NCBI RefSeq assembly: GCF_024346355.1
Contig: NZ_JAGQCU010000017.1
Coordinates: 1-64,000 of the forward strand
Origin: Cyanobium sp. ATX 6A2
Lineage (GTDB): Bacteria > Cyanobacteriota > Cyanobacteriia > PCC-6307 > Cyanobiaceae
Length of the DNA stretch: 64,000 bases
Direction: 5' to 3'
A model generated the notes under the pieces. It was given only the letters and a program-made list of their open reading frames with translations. It was not told where the DNA came from and searched no databases. The position numbers were made by a program, and so were the translations under genes. Shown here piece after piece: positions 54,234 through 63,024 of the stretch (positions are counted from its first letter, which is position 1; the number at the start of each line of letters is the position of its first letter).

Positions 54234-55148
54234 TCAGAGGCCGTGCAGCCTGGCCTGCTCCGCCGCCGCCCGGAACACCAGGCTGTGGCGCTCCACCAGC
54301 TGCGGCAGATCGTCGTAGCCACCGCCGATCACGCTGGCCACCGGGATCCCCCGCCGCAGGCAGGCATCGAGCACCAGGTGATCCCGGCGCAGCAGGCCCT
54401 CGGAGCTGAGGGCCAGGCGACCGAGACGGTCGTGGCGGTGGGGGTCGACGCCGGCGTTGTAGAGCACCAGCTGGGGGCGCACCCGCTCCAGCTGCTCAGG
54501 AATCAGGTCGCCGATGGCCGCGATGTAGGCGTCGTCCTCGAGGCCGTCCGCCAGGGCCAGGTCGCAGTCGCTGGTGGCCTTGCGCAGGGGAAAGTTGCTG
54601 GCGCAGTGCACCGAGAGCGTGAACACCCGGGGCTCGCCGGCGAAGATCGCCGCGGTGGCATCCCCCTGATGCACATCCAGGTCGATCACCATCAGCTGGC
54701 TCAGCGTTCCCTCCGCCAGCAGCACCCGGGCGGCCACGGCCACGTCGTTGAAGATGCAGAAGCCGCTGCCGGCCATGGCGAAGGCGTGGTGGGTGCCGCC
54801 CGCCAGGTGACAGGCCAGACCATGGCGCAGGGCGAGCCGGGCGGTGAGCACCGTGCCCCCCACCGAGAGCCAGGTGCGGCGCACCAGCGGCGCCGTGGCC
54901 GGCAGGCCGATGCGGCGCTGCTCGCGCGCACCCAGTTGCCCCCGGCAGAAGGCCTGGTGGTAGGCACGCGGATGCACCAGCTCGAGCCAGCGCCGCGGGG
55001 CCGGCAGGGGCTGGTGCAGCTGGCTGGATCGGGCCAGGTCGTGGTTGTGCAGCCACTGGTGCAGCAGCCGAAACTTGGCCATCGGGAAGCGATGGCTGCT
55101 GGGCAGCGGGGCCGAGTAGGCCGGGTGATAGACGAGGGGAGGCCGCAG
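54234..55148 (-). CDS. Histone deacetylase family hydrolase
   Basis: A zinc amidohydrolase related to AcuC/APAH, likely acting on acetylated small molecules or proteins. The motifs GGTHHAFAMAGSGFCIFND, DLDVHQGDATAAIF (metal Asp/His) and SVIGGGYDD are intact. The first usual start codon (ATG at 55082) lies after a conserved family N-terminus: in frame upstream reads LVYHPAYSAPLPSSHRF. So the start must lie earlier, most likely the CTG at 55148 (304 residues), since no ATG, GTG or TTG is available. It lies directly after the sigma gene, 10 bp from its stop. Confidence 0.75.
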   Translation of the reverse strand: MRPPLVYHPAYSAPLPSSHRFPMAKFRLLHQWLHNHDLARSSQLHQPLPAPRRWLELVHPRAYHQAFCRGQLGAREQRRIGLPATAPLVRRTWLSVGGTVLTARLALRHGLACHLAGGTHHAFAMAGSGFCIFNDVAVAARVLLAEGTLSQLMVIDLDVHQGDATAAIFAGEPRVFTLSVHCASNFPLRKATSDCDLALADGLEDDAYIAAIGDLIPEQLERVRPQLVLYNAGVDPHRHDRLGRLALSSEGLLRRDHLVLDACLRRGIPVASVIGGGYDDLPQLVERHSLVFRAAAEQARLHGL

Positions 55149-55158
55149 CGGCTGGGGG

Positions 55159-56196
55159 TCAGAGCGCGCTTGGCATTCTGCGGGTGAGATTGCGCAGCTT
55201 GCGCAGGGCCTTGAGTTCCACCTGTCGCACCCGCTCGCGCGACACCTCGAGCTGACGGCCGATCTCGGCCAGGGTGTGACGGTCCTGGCCGTCCAGGCCG
55301 AAGCGCAGTTCCAGCACCTGCCGCTCCTGGGCGCCGAGGTGACTCAGCCAGCGGCTCAGCTGCTCATGGTGCATGCCCCGCTCCACGCGATCGAGCGGTT
55401 CCTCCACCCCGGTGTCCGCGATCAGGTCACCGAGGAAGCTGCGGCCGTCGTCACCGTTCACCGGTGCATCCAGGCTGGAGGTGGTGAGGGACTGGCGCAG
55501 CAGGCCATCGAGTTCCGCCACGGGGATGGCCATGGCCTCGGCGATCTCACTGCGGCTGGGCATGGAGCCGAGCTTGTGGGCCAGATCGAGGCTCACCCGG
55601 CGCACGGTGCTGAGCCGTTCGGAGAGGTGCACCGGCAGGCGGATGGTGCGTGACTGGCAGGCGATCGCCCGCGTCATGCTCTGGCGAATCCACCAGAAGG
55701 CATAGGTGGAAAATTTGTAGCCGCGGGTGGGATCGAATTTCTCCACCGCCCGCTCCAGCCCCAGGGAGCCCTCCTGGATCAGATCCAGCAGTTCCAGCCC
55801 CTTGCCCTGGTATTTCTTGGCGACACTCACCACCAGGCGCAGATTGGCCTTCATCATGCGCTGCTTGGCGCGCTTGCCGATGCGCAGGATAGTGCGGGCC
55901 TGCAGGGATGGGACCGTGGTGATTGTTGCAAGAGACGTTGCTGCGCAGCCGGTATCTGCGCAGCCGGTATTTTCACTGCTGTTTGATGCATCTCCGGGAT
56001 CGGATGGCTCCTCGGGAGGATGGCTGGTGTCAGCATCTTCAAGCAGGCGCATCATCGCCTGCACCTGATTGCCGAGCTCGATTTCTTCGGCGGGGGTGAG
56101 CAGTGGTTCCCGGCCGATGTTGGACAGATACCAGCTCACCGGATCGCTGTTGCGTTGACGATGGCCTTCGCTGGCTCGCAGGCTGGAGGCACTCAT
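55159..56196 (-). CDS. RpoD-family (group 2 type) sigma factor
   Basis: A 345-residue sigma-70 factor. Region 1.2 (DPVSWYLSNIGREPLLTP), region 2 (NLRLVVSVAKKYQGKGLELL, DLIQEGSLGLERAVEKFDP, FSTYAFWWIRQSMTRAI), region 3, and region 4 (LGAQERQVLELRFGLDG, helix-turn-helix TLAEIGRQLEVSRERVRQ). Between 1.2 and 2.1 there is an unusual ~50-residue acidic/Ser/Cys-rich insertion (residues ~53-100) containing a tandem repeat. The short N-terminus and cyanobacterial context suggest a non-essential group 2 factor for stress or light response. Confidence 0.9.
   Translation of the reverse strand: MSASSLRASEGHRQRNSDPVSWYLSNIGREPLLTPAEEIELGNQVQAMMRLLEDADTSHPPEEPSDPGDASNSSENTGCADTGCAATSLATITTVPSLQARTILRIGKRAKQRMMKANLRLVVSVAKKYQGKGLELLDLIQEGSLGLERAVEKFDPTRGYKFSTYAFWWIRQSMTRAIACQSRTIRLPVHLSERLSTVRRVSLDLAHKLGSMPSRSEIAEAMAIPVAELDGLLRQSLTTSSLDAPVNGDDGRSFLGDLIADTGVEEPLDRVERGMHHEQLSRWLSHLGAQERQVLELRFGLDGQDRHTLAEIGRQLEVSRERVRQVELKALRKLRNLTRRMPSAL
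55941..55970 (-). repeat. Perfect 15-bp tandem duplication in the sigma gene
   Basis: CTGCGCAGCCGGTAT occurs twice back to back. The unit length is a multiple of three, so the frame is kept; it encodes two near-identical five-residue units in the variable insert before region 2 (protein run NTGCADTGCA). Looks recent because the copies are identical. Confidence 0.95.
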
Positions 56197-56306
56197 CGTG
56201 AAACACGGTTCGGTGCGGCACTATCAACTGAAGTGGTGATCAGTGGCGGTGTTTTCAGTAACCCTTTGGCTTTTACTTGCAAAACAACACACAGCCTCAC
56301 CCCGGC

Positions 56307-57923
56307 TCAGTCCCGGTTCCCGGTCGCCAGGCAGCGAGCCACCGCCTGCGCCGAGGCGCGGCCCGCACCCCCCTGCTGCAGGCGCAGGCCGGCGTCGGCG
56401 TGGGCCAGTGACGCCGTGGCCAGCAGAGCGGCGCTGGCGTCTTCCCCCGCCGCCAGGGCCATGGCGCCGACCGCCGCCCCGTAGCCGGCCAGCACATCCC
56501 CCAGGCCGGCCCGGGCCGCCGCCGGCGCGGCCTCCAGCAGCTGCCAGCGCCGTCCATCGCTGGCGGCCACCACGCTGCGCGCTCCCTTGAGCAGCACGGC
56601 CGCCCCGCTGAGGCCGGCCGCCGCCGCCGCCGCCTCCAGGGCCGGGGCGTCGCTCCACTGCGGAAACAGGCGGTTGAATTCCCCCCGGTGGGGCGTGATC
56701 CAGGTGGGCCCTCCCCGCTCCCGCAGCCAGTCGTCCGCTCCCAGGGCAGCGAGGCGGTTGAGGCCGTCGGCATCCAGCACCAGCAGCCCCGTGAAGCCCT
56801 GCAGCCGCTGCCAGGCCTGGGCTTCGTCGGCCCTACCCCCGTGGCCATCGGCCCCCACCGTTGCCCCCAGCCCCGGTCCCACCAGCACCGCATCGAGCCG
56901 ATCCAGCTCGGCCTCGCCCAGCTGGGCCAATGCCAGGTGGCCCTGGTCGTCGCAGGCCAGGGCCCGGCTCACCACCACGTGGGGCTGGGTGCTCCAGAGC
57001 CCCTCGGCCAGGCAGGCGGGCAGCGCTGCCCGCAGGCTGCCGCAGCCGGCGGCGCTCGCACCCTCCAGAGCCAGGGCCGCCGCCCCCCGGTAGCGCTCGC
57101 TGCCTGCCACCACCAGCAGCCGGCCGCGGCCGTACTTGGCCGCCGCCGGATCCAGGGCCGGCCAGGGAGCAGCGGCCAGATCGCCAGGCGCCAGCCCCAG
57201 GGGCTGGGCGGCGGGAAGGCCCGTCAGCAGCGCCGGCGCCAGGGCCAGGTCGATCCGCCGCAACGCCCCAACCCAGCGCAGGGCGTCGTCCTGCACCAGG
57301 CCGCTCTTGCGCAGGCCCAGGGTGTAGGTGTGGCTGGCCTGGGCCGCTGCCTCCCCCAGGCAGCGGCCGCTGTCGGCGCAGAGCCCGGTGGGCACATCGA
57401 TCGCCACCAGCCGCCCGGGCCGTTGCCGCGCCCGCTCCCGGAACAGCTCCTGCAGGGCCCCATCGGGCGGGCGCCGCTGGCCGATACCCAGCAGCGCATC
57501 GATCCACAGGGCCGGGCCGGCTGGATCCGGCGGCGCCTGCAGCTCTGGCACCCCCAGCCAGTCGGTGTGGCGGAGGTGGCTGGCGGTGAGCGGCTTATGG
57601 CGCTCGAACGGACTCCAGATCGCCACCGCCAGGCCGGCCAGGTGCAGCTCGCGGGCCACCACCAGGCCGTCGCCGCCGTTGTGGCCCGGCCCCACCAGCA
57701 CCACGGCCCCGTGCCGCTCCAGCACCCCACCGTGGTGGCGCCGCAGGGCCCGGCTCAGGGCCAGTGCCGCCTTCTCCATCAGCGCCTCCACCGGCAGCCC
57801 GGAGGCGAACAGCTGCTGCTCCAGTGCCGCCATCTGCTCGCCGCTCACCAGCAGGTGTTCGGCATCCCGCGGCGGCCAGGGGCCGGGTGGCGGAGCCGTG
57901 GGCTGGGCCTCGGAGCTGGTCAC
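56307..57923 (-). CDS. nnr: Bifunctional NAD(P)H-hydrate epimerase/dehydratase
   Basis: Repairs hydrated NAD(P)H. A 538-residue fusion: YjeF_N epimerase (residues ~20-235, [39 protein letters not shown]) and a C-terminal ribokinase-like dehydratase (~250-535, [60 protein letters not shown]). The start is a GTG 28 bp from the divergent mnmA start; the frame is open further upstream on the other side of mnmA, but that is noise. Confidence 0.92.
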   Translation of the reverse strand: MTSSEAQPTAPPPGPWPPRDAEHLLVSGEQMAALEQQLFASGLPVEALMEKAALALSRALRRHHGGVLERHGAVVLVGPGHNGGDGLVVARELHLAGLAVAIWSPFERHKPLTASHLRHTDWLGVPELQAPPDPAGPALWIDALLGIGQRRPPDGALQELFRERARQRPGRLVAIDVPTGLCADSGRCLGEAAAQASHTYTLGLRKSGLVQDDALRWVGALRRIDLALAPALLTGLPAAQPLGLAPGDLAAAPWPALDPAAAKYGRGRLLVVAGSERYRGAAALALEGASAAGCGSLRAALPACLAEGLWSTQPHVVVSRALACDDQGHLALAQLGEAELDRLDAVLVGPGLGATVGADGHGGRADEAQAWQRLQGFTGLLVLDADGLNRLAALGADDWLRERGGPTWITPHRGEFNRLFPQWSDAPALEAAAAAAGLSGAAVLLKGARSVVAASDGRRWQLLEAAPAAARAGLGDVLAGYGAAVGAMALAAGEDASAALLATASLAHADAGLRLQQGGAGRASAQAVARCLATGNRD

Positions 57924-57950
57924 GGCAGAACAACGGCGCTCGGTTTCATG

Positions 57951-59216
57951 ATGGGAACATCTGAGCGTTTCTCCCAGCCCTTGGCCGCCTCCTGCCCACC
58001 TGGATCCTCTGCGGTCATCGCCACGGGCTCCACGGCCACGGCCACAGGCGCCATGGCCACGGCTGCGGGTGCGGCGGCCCTTGAGCGCCTGCGGGCCTGG
58101 CCCGGCGAGCGGCGGGTGGCGGTGGGCCTCTCCGGCGGGGTGGACAGTTCGCTCACCGCGGCCCTGCTGGTGCAGGCGGGCTGGCAGGTGGAGGGCCTCA
58201 CCCTGTGGCTGATGAGCGGCAAGGGGGCCTGCTGCGCCGAGGGCCTGGTGGATGCCGCCGGCATCTGCGAGCAGCTGGCCATTCCCCACCACGTGGTGGA
58301 TTTCCGCGACCACTTCCGCGAGCAGATCGTGGATTTCCTTGTGGAGGGCTACGCCGACGGCGTCACGCCCCTGCCCTGTTCGCGCTGCAACCGGGCGGTG
58401 AAGTTCGGCCCGATGCTGGCCTGGGCTGAGGCCAAGCGGGGCATCGGGCGCATCGCCACGGGCCACTACGCCCGCGTGCGCCATGCCGAAGCGGCTGATC
58501 CCCTGCCGGTGCCGGGCGAGGCGGCGGGCCGCCACCAGCTGCTGCGCGGTCTCGACGGAGGCAAGGACCAGAGCTACTTCCTCTACGACCTGCCCCAGGA
58601 GGCCCTGGGCCGGCTGGTGTTCCCCCTGGGGGAGCTCACCAAGGCCGACACCCGCCTGGAGGCCGAGCGCCACGGGCTGCGCACCGCCAGCAAGCCCGAG
58701 AGCCAGGACCTCTGCCTGGCCGACCACCACGGCTCGATGCGGGCCTTCCTCGACGCCTATCTGCCGCCGCGCCAGGGGGAGATCGTGCTCGGCGACGGCA
58801 CCGTGGTGGGCCAGCACGACGGCATCGAGCACTTCACGATCGGCCAGCGCAAGGGGCTCGGCGTGGCCTGGAGCGAACCCCTGCACGTGGTGCGGCTCGA
58901 TGGGGCCATGAACCGGGTGGTGGTGGCACCGCGCCGCGAGGCCGGCCGCTCTGGCTGCCTGGTGGGCGCGGTGAACTGGCTGTCGATGGCGCCGCCGGCC
59001 GGACCGCTGGAGGTGGGGGTGCAGGTGCGCTACCGCAGCGCCCCGGAGCCGGCGCGGCTGATCCCCCTGCCCGCCACCGACGCCGACCGGGCCGCCGGCC
59101 GCCCCCACCGGGCGCGGCTGGAGTTCGCCGAGCCCCAGTTCTCGATCACCCCCGGCCAGGCGGCGGTGTTCTATGCCGGCGAGGTGCTGCTGGGCGGTGG
59201 GCTGATCCAGGCCTGA
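57951..59216 (+). CDS. mnmA: tRNA-specific 2-thiouridylase MnmA
   Basis: Forms s2U34 in Lys, Glu and Gln tRNAs. The 421-residue protein has the P-loop [15 protein letters not shown], catalytic Cys in [47 protein letters not shown] (second Cys) and [10 protein letters not shown]. About 55 N-terminal residues before the P-loop form an Ala/Thr/Gly-rich low-complexity stretch. Adjacent ATG codons at 57948 and 57951 are equivalent; divergent from nnr by 27 bp. Confidence 0.95.
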   Translation: MGTSERFSQPLAASCPPGSSAVIATGSTATATGAMATAAGAAALERLRAWPGERRVAVGLSGGVDSSLTAALLVQAGWQVEGLTLWLMSGKGACCAEGLVDAAGICEQLAIPHHVVDFRDHFREQIVDFLVEGYADGVTPLPCSRCNRAVKFGPMLAWAEAKRGIGRIATGHYARVRHAEAADPLPVPGEAAGRHQLLRGLDGGKDQSYFLYDLPQEALGRLVFPLGELTKADTRLEAERHGLRTASKPESQDLCLADHHGSMRAFLDAYLPPRQGEIVLGDGTVVGQHDGIEHFTIGQRKGLGVAWSEPLHVVRLDGAMNRVVVAPRREAGRSGCLVGAVNWLSMAPPAGPLEVGVQVRYRSAPEPARLIPLPATDADRAAGRPHRARLEFAEPQFSITPGQAAVFYAGEVLLGGGLIQA

Positions 59217-59230
59217 GGGCTGGGCCCGCC

Positions 59231-59488
59231 TCACCAGTAGGGGTCGCTGGCCAGCTCCACCGTGAGTGTGCCGCTGCGGCTGGGTGGCACGGCGGCGATG
59301 CAGGCCCGCACCATGCGGCCGTTCACCTCGATCTCGCAGGCGCCGCAGCTGCCCCCCAGGCAGCCGGTGGGGATGGTCACTCCCGCCTGCCGGGCGGCCA
59401 GGAGCCAGGGGGTGCCGGCCTCCACGCTGGTGGTGCGGCCATCGGGCCAGTGGATGGTGAGGCTGCGGGTGTTGCTGCGGGGGGGCAT
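59231..59488 (-). CDS. 2Fe-2S ferredoxin-like protein
   Basis: An 85-residue plant-type ferredoxin fold. The cluster ligands are in CLGGSCGACEIEVNGRMVRAC, C-x4-C-x2-C with a fourth Cys further on. The head (NTRSLTIHWPDGRTTSVEAG) is normal. It starts inside the cobQ stop (TGATG) and is thus co-translated with cobQ. Its redox partner is unknown; a role in cobalamin formation is an inference from position. Confidence 0.82.
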   Translation of the reverse strand: MPPRSNTRSLTIHWPDGRTTSVEAGTPWLLAARQAGVTIPTGCLGGSCGACEIEVNGRMVRACIAAVPPSRSGTLTVELASDPYW

Positions 59489-61062
59489 CAGGGCTTGAGC
59501 AGCGGCTCCAGGTTGACGTGGGCCTCGAAGGCGTCGGCGAGCCGGTCCAGCAGCTGATCGCGCTGGGCGCTGTGGTGGGGCTGATCGAGGCTCAGGGGGG
59601 GCAGGCCCCGGCGCTGCCGCAGTCGGTTGAGCCACTGCCGCCGCCAGGGTCCGCTCTCGAACACCCCGTGCAGGTAGGTGCCGGCCACCAGGCCGCCAGC
59701 GCCGCCCAGCGCCTGCCACCAGCCCAGTCCGGGGTCGCTGGCCAGGGGCAGGGGCACCGGCTGGTTCCCGGCCTCATCGCTGGCGCCGAGAACGGTGGTG
59801 AGGCCGCGGTGCAGCTCGAAGCCGCTCAGCTCGAGCTTGCCCCCGGCTCCAGCAACCGGGCCGGTGCCGCTGCCGCCGCCGGGCCAGAGGGCCTGGCTGC
59901 GCCGTTGCCCCAGGGCCTTGGCAGCGCCGAACACGGTGCGCAGTGGCAGCAGATCCAGGCCCCGCTCCCCAGCGCCCGCAGACCCCTCCAGGCCCTCAGG
60001 ATCCAGCAGTTCGCGGCCCAGCAGCTGCAGGCCGCCACAGAGTCCGAACACATGGCCGCCAGCGGCCGCATAGCCCTGCAGTTCGGCATCCAGCCCGGCG
60101 CGGCGCAGGGCCGCCAGGTCGCCCAGGGTCTGTTTGCTGCCCGGCAGGATCACCGCGTCGGGATTGCCGAGGGGATCGCCGGGCCGCAGCCAGCGCAGCC
60201 GCACGCTGGGTTCGGCCTCGAGGGGATCGAAGTCGGAGAAGTTGCTGATCGCGGGCAGGCGCAGCACGGCGATCTCCAGCTCGGCGCCGGCCTTGCGGCC
60301 GCCCCGCTCCAGCAGATCGAGGGAGTCTTCCGGGGGGAACAGCTCATCGAGCCAGGGCATCACCCCCAGCACCGGCACCCCCGTTTCCCGCTCCAGCCAG
60401 CGGCGACCCTCGTCGAACAGCTCCCGGCGGCCCCGGAAGCGGTTGATCAGCAGCCCGCGGATCAGGGGCCGCTGCACCGGGCTGAGCAGCTGCAGGGTGC
60501 CCACGATCTGGGCGAACACACCACCGCGCTCGATGTCGGCCACCAGCAGGCAGCGGGCGCGCAGGAACTGGGCCAGGCGCAGGTTGGTGAGGTCGCGGGC
60601 CTGCAGGTTCACCTCCACCGGGCTGCCGGCCCCCTCCAGCACCAGCCGGCCGCGGGGGTGGGCGGCCTGCAGCTCCGCCAGTCCGGCGCGGATGGCGGCC
60701 CAGCCGGGCCGGAACCAGTCGCGGTAGTAGTGCTCGGCGCGGGCGCTGCCCGCCGAGCGGCCCCGGTGGATCACCTCGCTGGTGGAGTCACCCCGGGGTT
60801 TGAGCAGCACCGGATTCATGGCGCAGCAGGGCTCCAGGCCCGCCGCCCAGGCCTGCAGCGCCTGGGAGTAGGCCATTTCCCCCCCCGCCTGATCCACCCA
60901 GGCGTTGTTGCTCATGTTCTGCCCTTTGAAGGGCAGCGGCTGCTCGCCGCGGCGGCGCAGCACCCGGCAGAGGGCCGCTGTCATCAGGGATTTGCCGGCA
61001 CCGCTGGAGGTGCCCAGCACCATCAGCGCCGGTGCCGGCGGGCGCAGCAGAGGCCCATCCAT
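59488..61062 (-). CDS. cobQ: Cobyric acid synthase
   Basis: Amidates four side chains of adenosylcobyrinate a,c-diamide using Gln and ATP. The 524-residue protein: N-terminal ATPase ([42 protein letters not shown]) and a C-terminal class I glutaminase with catalytic Cys in [12 protein letters not shown] and the catalytic His in YLHGVFE. The start overlaps the upstream small gene by TGATG. cobL at 27.9 kb is the only other B12 gene here. Confidence 0.95.
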   Translation of the reverse strand: MDGPLLRPPAPALMVLGTSSGAGKSLMTAALCRVLRRRGEQPLPFKGQNMSNNAWVDQAGGEMAYSQALQAWAAGLEPCCAMNPVLLKPRGDSTSEVIHRGRSAGSARAEHYYRDWFRPGWAAIRAGLAELQAAHPRGRLVLEGAGSPVEVNLQARDLTNLRLAQFLRARCLLVADIERGGVFAQIVGTLQLLSPVQRPLIRGLLINRFRGRRELFDEGRRWLERETGVPVLGVMPWLDELFPPEDSLDLLERGGRKAGAELEIAVLRLPAISNFSDFDPLEAEPSVRLRWLRPGDPLGNPDAVILPGSKQTLGDLAALRRAGLDAELQGYAAAGGHVFGLCGGLQLLGRELLDPEGLEGSAGAGERGLDLLPLRTVFGAAKALGQRRSQALWPGGGSGTGPVAGAGGKLELSGFELHRGLTTVLGASDEAGNQPVPLPLASDPGLGWWQALGGAGGLVAGTYLHGVFESGPWRRQWLNRLRQRRGLPPLSLDQPHHSAQRDQLLDRLADAFEAHVNLEPLLKP

Positions 61063-61460
61063 CAGAGGCCGGGCCGGTGGCGGCGCAGGTTTTCCAGCAT
61101 CCGCTCGCGCAGCCTGGCGCGGGGGATCTCGCCCCGGATCCCCTCGAGGATGCGGCGGCCCATGGGTGTGAGCCGCACCCGTTCGGTGAGGCCCTGGCCG
61201 TCCACCTCGCGGCGCAGCACCCCCAGCCGGATCAGCCAGCGGAAGTGGGCCTCGGCGCGCTCGGCGCTCACCGGCAGGAAGCACAGTGCTGGCCATTCGC
61301 CGCTGCTGGCCAGGGCCGCGCTGCTGATGGCGTCGTCTCCCACCCGCGCGTAGAAGGCCCGCCGGAAGGGGAGGCAGCGCAGGGAGCGGGCGGCGCGCCG
61401 GCGGGCGCGGCGTTCGTAGAGCGGAAGTTCCGCAAGCTGGGGCTCAGTGGGCGCGTTCAG
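61062..61460 (-). CDS. Small cyanobacterial protein of the Npun_F0494 type
   Basis: A 132-residue helical protein. The downstream part contains [20 protein letters not shown] and a winged-helix-like [20 protein letters not shown], resembling a small DNA-binding or dimer fold. No ATG, GTG or TTG lies upstream of the GTG at 61343, yet conserved-looking sequence ([20 protein letters not shown]) continues. A CTG at 61460 is preceded by an ideal GGAGG six bases away, so I use it. Overlaps cobQ. Function unknown. Confidence 0.65.
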   Translation of the reverse strand: MNAPTEPQLAELPLYERRARRRAARSLRCLPFRRAFYARVGDDAISSAALASSGEWPALCFLPVSAERAEAHFRWLIRLGVLRREVDGQGLTERVRLTPMGRRILEGIRGEIPRARLRERMLENLRRHRPGL

Positions 61461-61549
61461 TTGGAGCCTCCGGGGAACAGCTGGCCGACCACGGCTCCTT
61501 TGCCAGCGGTACCGTACGAAGCCCCATCCTGACTGACCCGGGGAGCCTG

Positions 61550-62104
61550 ATGCTGGTGCTCGCTTCGGCCTCCCCGGCCCGCCGCCGCCTGCTGGAGCAG
61601 GCCGGCATCCCCCACCGGGTGGTGGTGAGCGGCGTGGATGAGGAGGCCATCGCTGACCCCGATCCCCAGCAGCTGGTGCAGCGGTTGGCCCGGGCCAAGG
61701 CCGAGGCGGTGGCCGCCCGGCTGCAGACGCCCTCTGTGGGGGTGCTGGGCTGTGATTCCCTGCTCACCGTGGCCGGCGTGGTGTATGGCAAACCTGCCGA
61801 TGCCGCCCAGGCCACGGCCCGCTGGCGCACCATGGCGGGCCGCTGGGGGGAGCTGCACACCGGCCACTGCCTGTTGAGTCCGGCCCGGCCTCTGCTGGCC
61901 ACGGTGACCACCCGGGTGCTGTTCGCCGCCCTCAGCGAGGCCGAGATCCAGGCCTATGTGGCCAGCGGCGAGCCGCTCCAGTGCGCCGGCGGCTTTGCCC
62001 TCGAAGGGCGCGGCGCTCTGCTGGTGGAACGGCTCGAGGGCTGTTTCAGCAATGTGATCGGCCTCAGCCTGCCACTGCTGCGCCGCTGGCTGGCGGCCGC
62101 CTGA
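61550..62104 (+). CDS. maf: Maf-family nucleoside triphosphate pyrophosphatase
   Basis: A 184-residue house-cleaning enzyme that hydrolyses modified or non-canonical dNTP/NTPs. It has [37 protein letters not shown] (metal-site Asp), and [27 protein letters not shown] ribosome-binding site precedes the ATG. Divergent from the CTG-start gene (89 bp between starts). Confidence 0.93.
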   Translation: MLVLASASPARRRLLEQAGIPHRVVVSGVDEEAIADPDPQQLVQRLARAKAEAVAARLQTPSVGVLGCDSLLTVAGVVYGKPADAAQATARWRTMAGRWGELHTGHCLLSPARPLLATVTTRVLFAALSEAEIQAYVASGEPLQCAGGFALEGRGALLVERLEGCFSNVIGLSLPLLRRWLAAA

Positions 62105-62114
62105 GCGCCGGCCC

Positions 62115-62843
62115 TCAGCGATTGAGGAACAGCTGGGTGATGCCGTCGCTCTGGGCGCGGTTCAGCGGCAGGGCGCTGTGCTCGCGGGTGGCCACCAGGG
62201 TCATGTCCCGCCAGCGGAACAGGCCGGTGTAGCCGTGATCCACAAACGTGGCCGGCCAGCTGCGCTCGCCATCGCTCACCTCGAGCCGGCCGCTGCGGTC
62301 GCTGAAGGTGTAACGGCTGCCATCGGGCTGGCGCACCATATAGCGCGTCACGCCCCGTTCGCTGTTGGCCACCCGCCGCAGCGAGCAGGGCCCGTCGTAC
62401 ACGGGGCGGCCGCCCTTCACCAGGTTGCAGAGGCCATCGAAGCGATCCATCTCCCGCCCGCCCTGCTCCTGGCCGAACAACCGCTGGCTGAGGTCGCGCG
62501 ACACCTGGCGCTGGCCGAAGCCGTCACTCCAGCAGGTCTGGCTGCGCAGATCGCAGAGGCTGCCGTCGCTGAGGCGGAACTCCGTCGCCACTGGCCGGCC
62601 CGCCAGCTGGCGGGTGAGCCGCCACTCGGCCCAGGAGCCCAGATGCTGGCGGGTGAGTGGCAGGGAGACGCCGTTGCGGTCGTAGCAGCTGCTGGTGCCG
62701 CGGTCGCAGATCACCCCAGGGGCCGGACTGCTGACGGCCGCGCTCTGGGACTGGGCCAGGGTCATCGGTGCGGGACGGGCCTGGGCGGCAGGCGGGGCTG
62801 CGATCAGGCCGGCTCCGAGGGCAGCAACGAGGAGAGCGTTCAT
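62115..62843 (-). CDS. YcgJ-like exported protein
   Basis: A 242-residue protein with a signal peptide (ALLVAALGAGLIAAPPAAQA). A Cys-containing domain follows (VICDRGTSSCYDRNGVSLPL, then SLCDLRSQTCWSD), which recalls the YcgJ family. The C-terminal half (YMVRQPDGSRYTFSDRSGRL, FVDHGYTGLFRWRDM) is beta-rich. Probably periplasmic with disulfides. Function unknown. ATG at 62843; an upstream ATG at 62855 adds four residues. Confidence 0.7.
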   Translation of the reverse strand: MNALLVAALGAGLIAAPPAAQARPAPMTLAQSQSAAVSSPAPGVICDRGTSSCYDRNGVSLPLTRQHLGSWAEWRLTRQLAGRPVATEFRLSDGSLCDLRSQTCWSDGFGQRQVSRDLSQRLFGQEQGGREMDRFDGLCNLVKGGRPVYDGPCSLRRVANSERGVTRYMVRQPDGSRYTFSDRSGRLEVSDGERSWPATFVDHGYTGLFRWRDMTLVATREHSALPLNRAQSDGITQLFLNR

Positions 62844-62967
62844 GGCGGAATGCACGGTGATTGTGTGTGAGGAATGGGCACCGATTTGCGGTGCAGACCC
62901 ACACGCTATGGAGCACCTGTGACTGAACTCTTACTGCCGATCGCTGAGTTCTGACTGAATCACCATG

Positions 62968-62993
62968 AAAAAAACCCCCGCTTGTGGCGGGGG
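62968..62993 (-). terminator. Intrinsic terminator downstream of psbC
   Basis: On the minus strand CCCCCGC and GCGGGGG form a 7-bp stem with loop CACAA (plus strand TTGTG), followed by TTTTTTT (A's at 62968-62974). It lies 32 bp after the psbC stop, so it ends the psbC (likely psbDC) transcript. Confidence 0.9.
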
Positions 62994-63024
62994 CAGGGGC
63001 CCTGGGGCCGGGACCAGGATGCCC

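Noticed and set aside
57924-59234. Upstream extension of the nnr frame antisense to mnmA
   Set aside because: No epimerase homology before the GTG at 57923 and it would overlap all of mnmA.
61461-61549. Cobalamin riboswitch near the cobQ cluster
   Set aside because: Only 89 bp and no B12-box-like sequence; too short for the aptamer.
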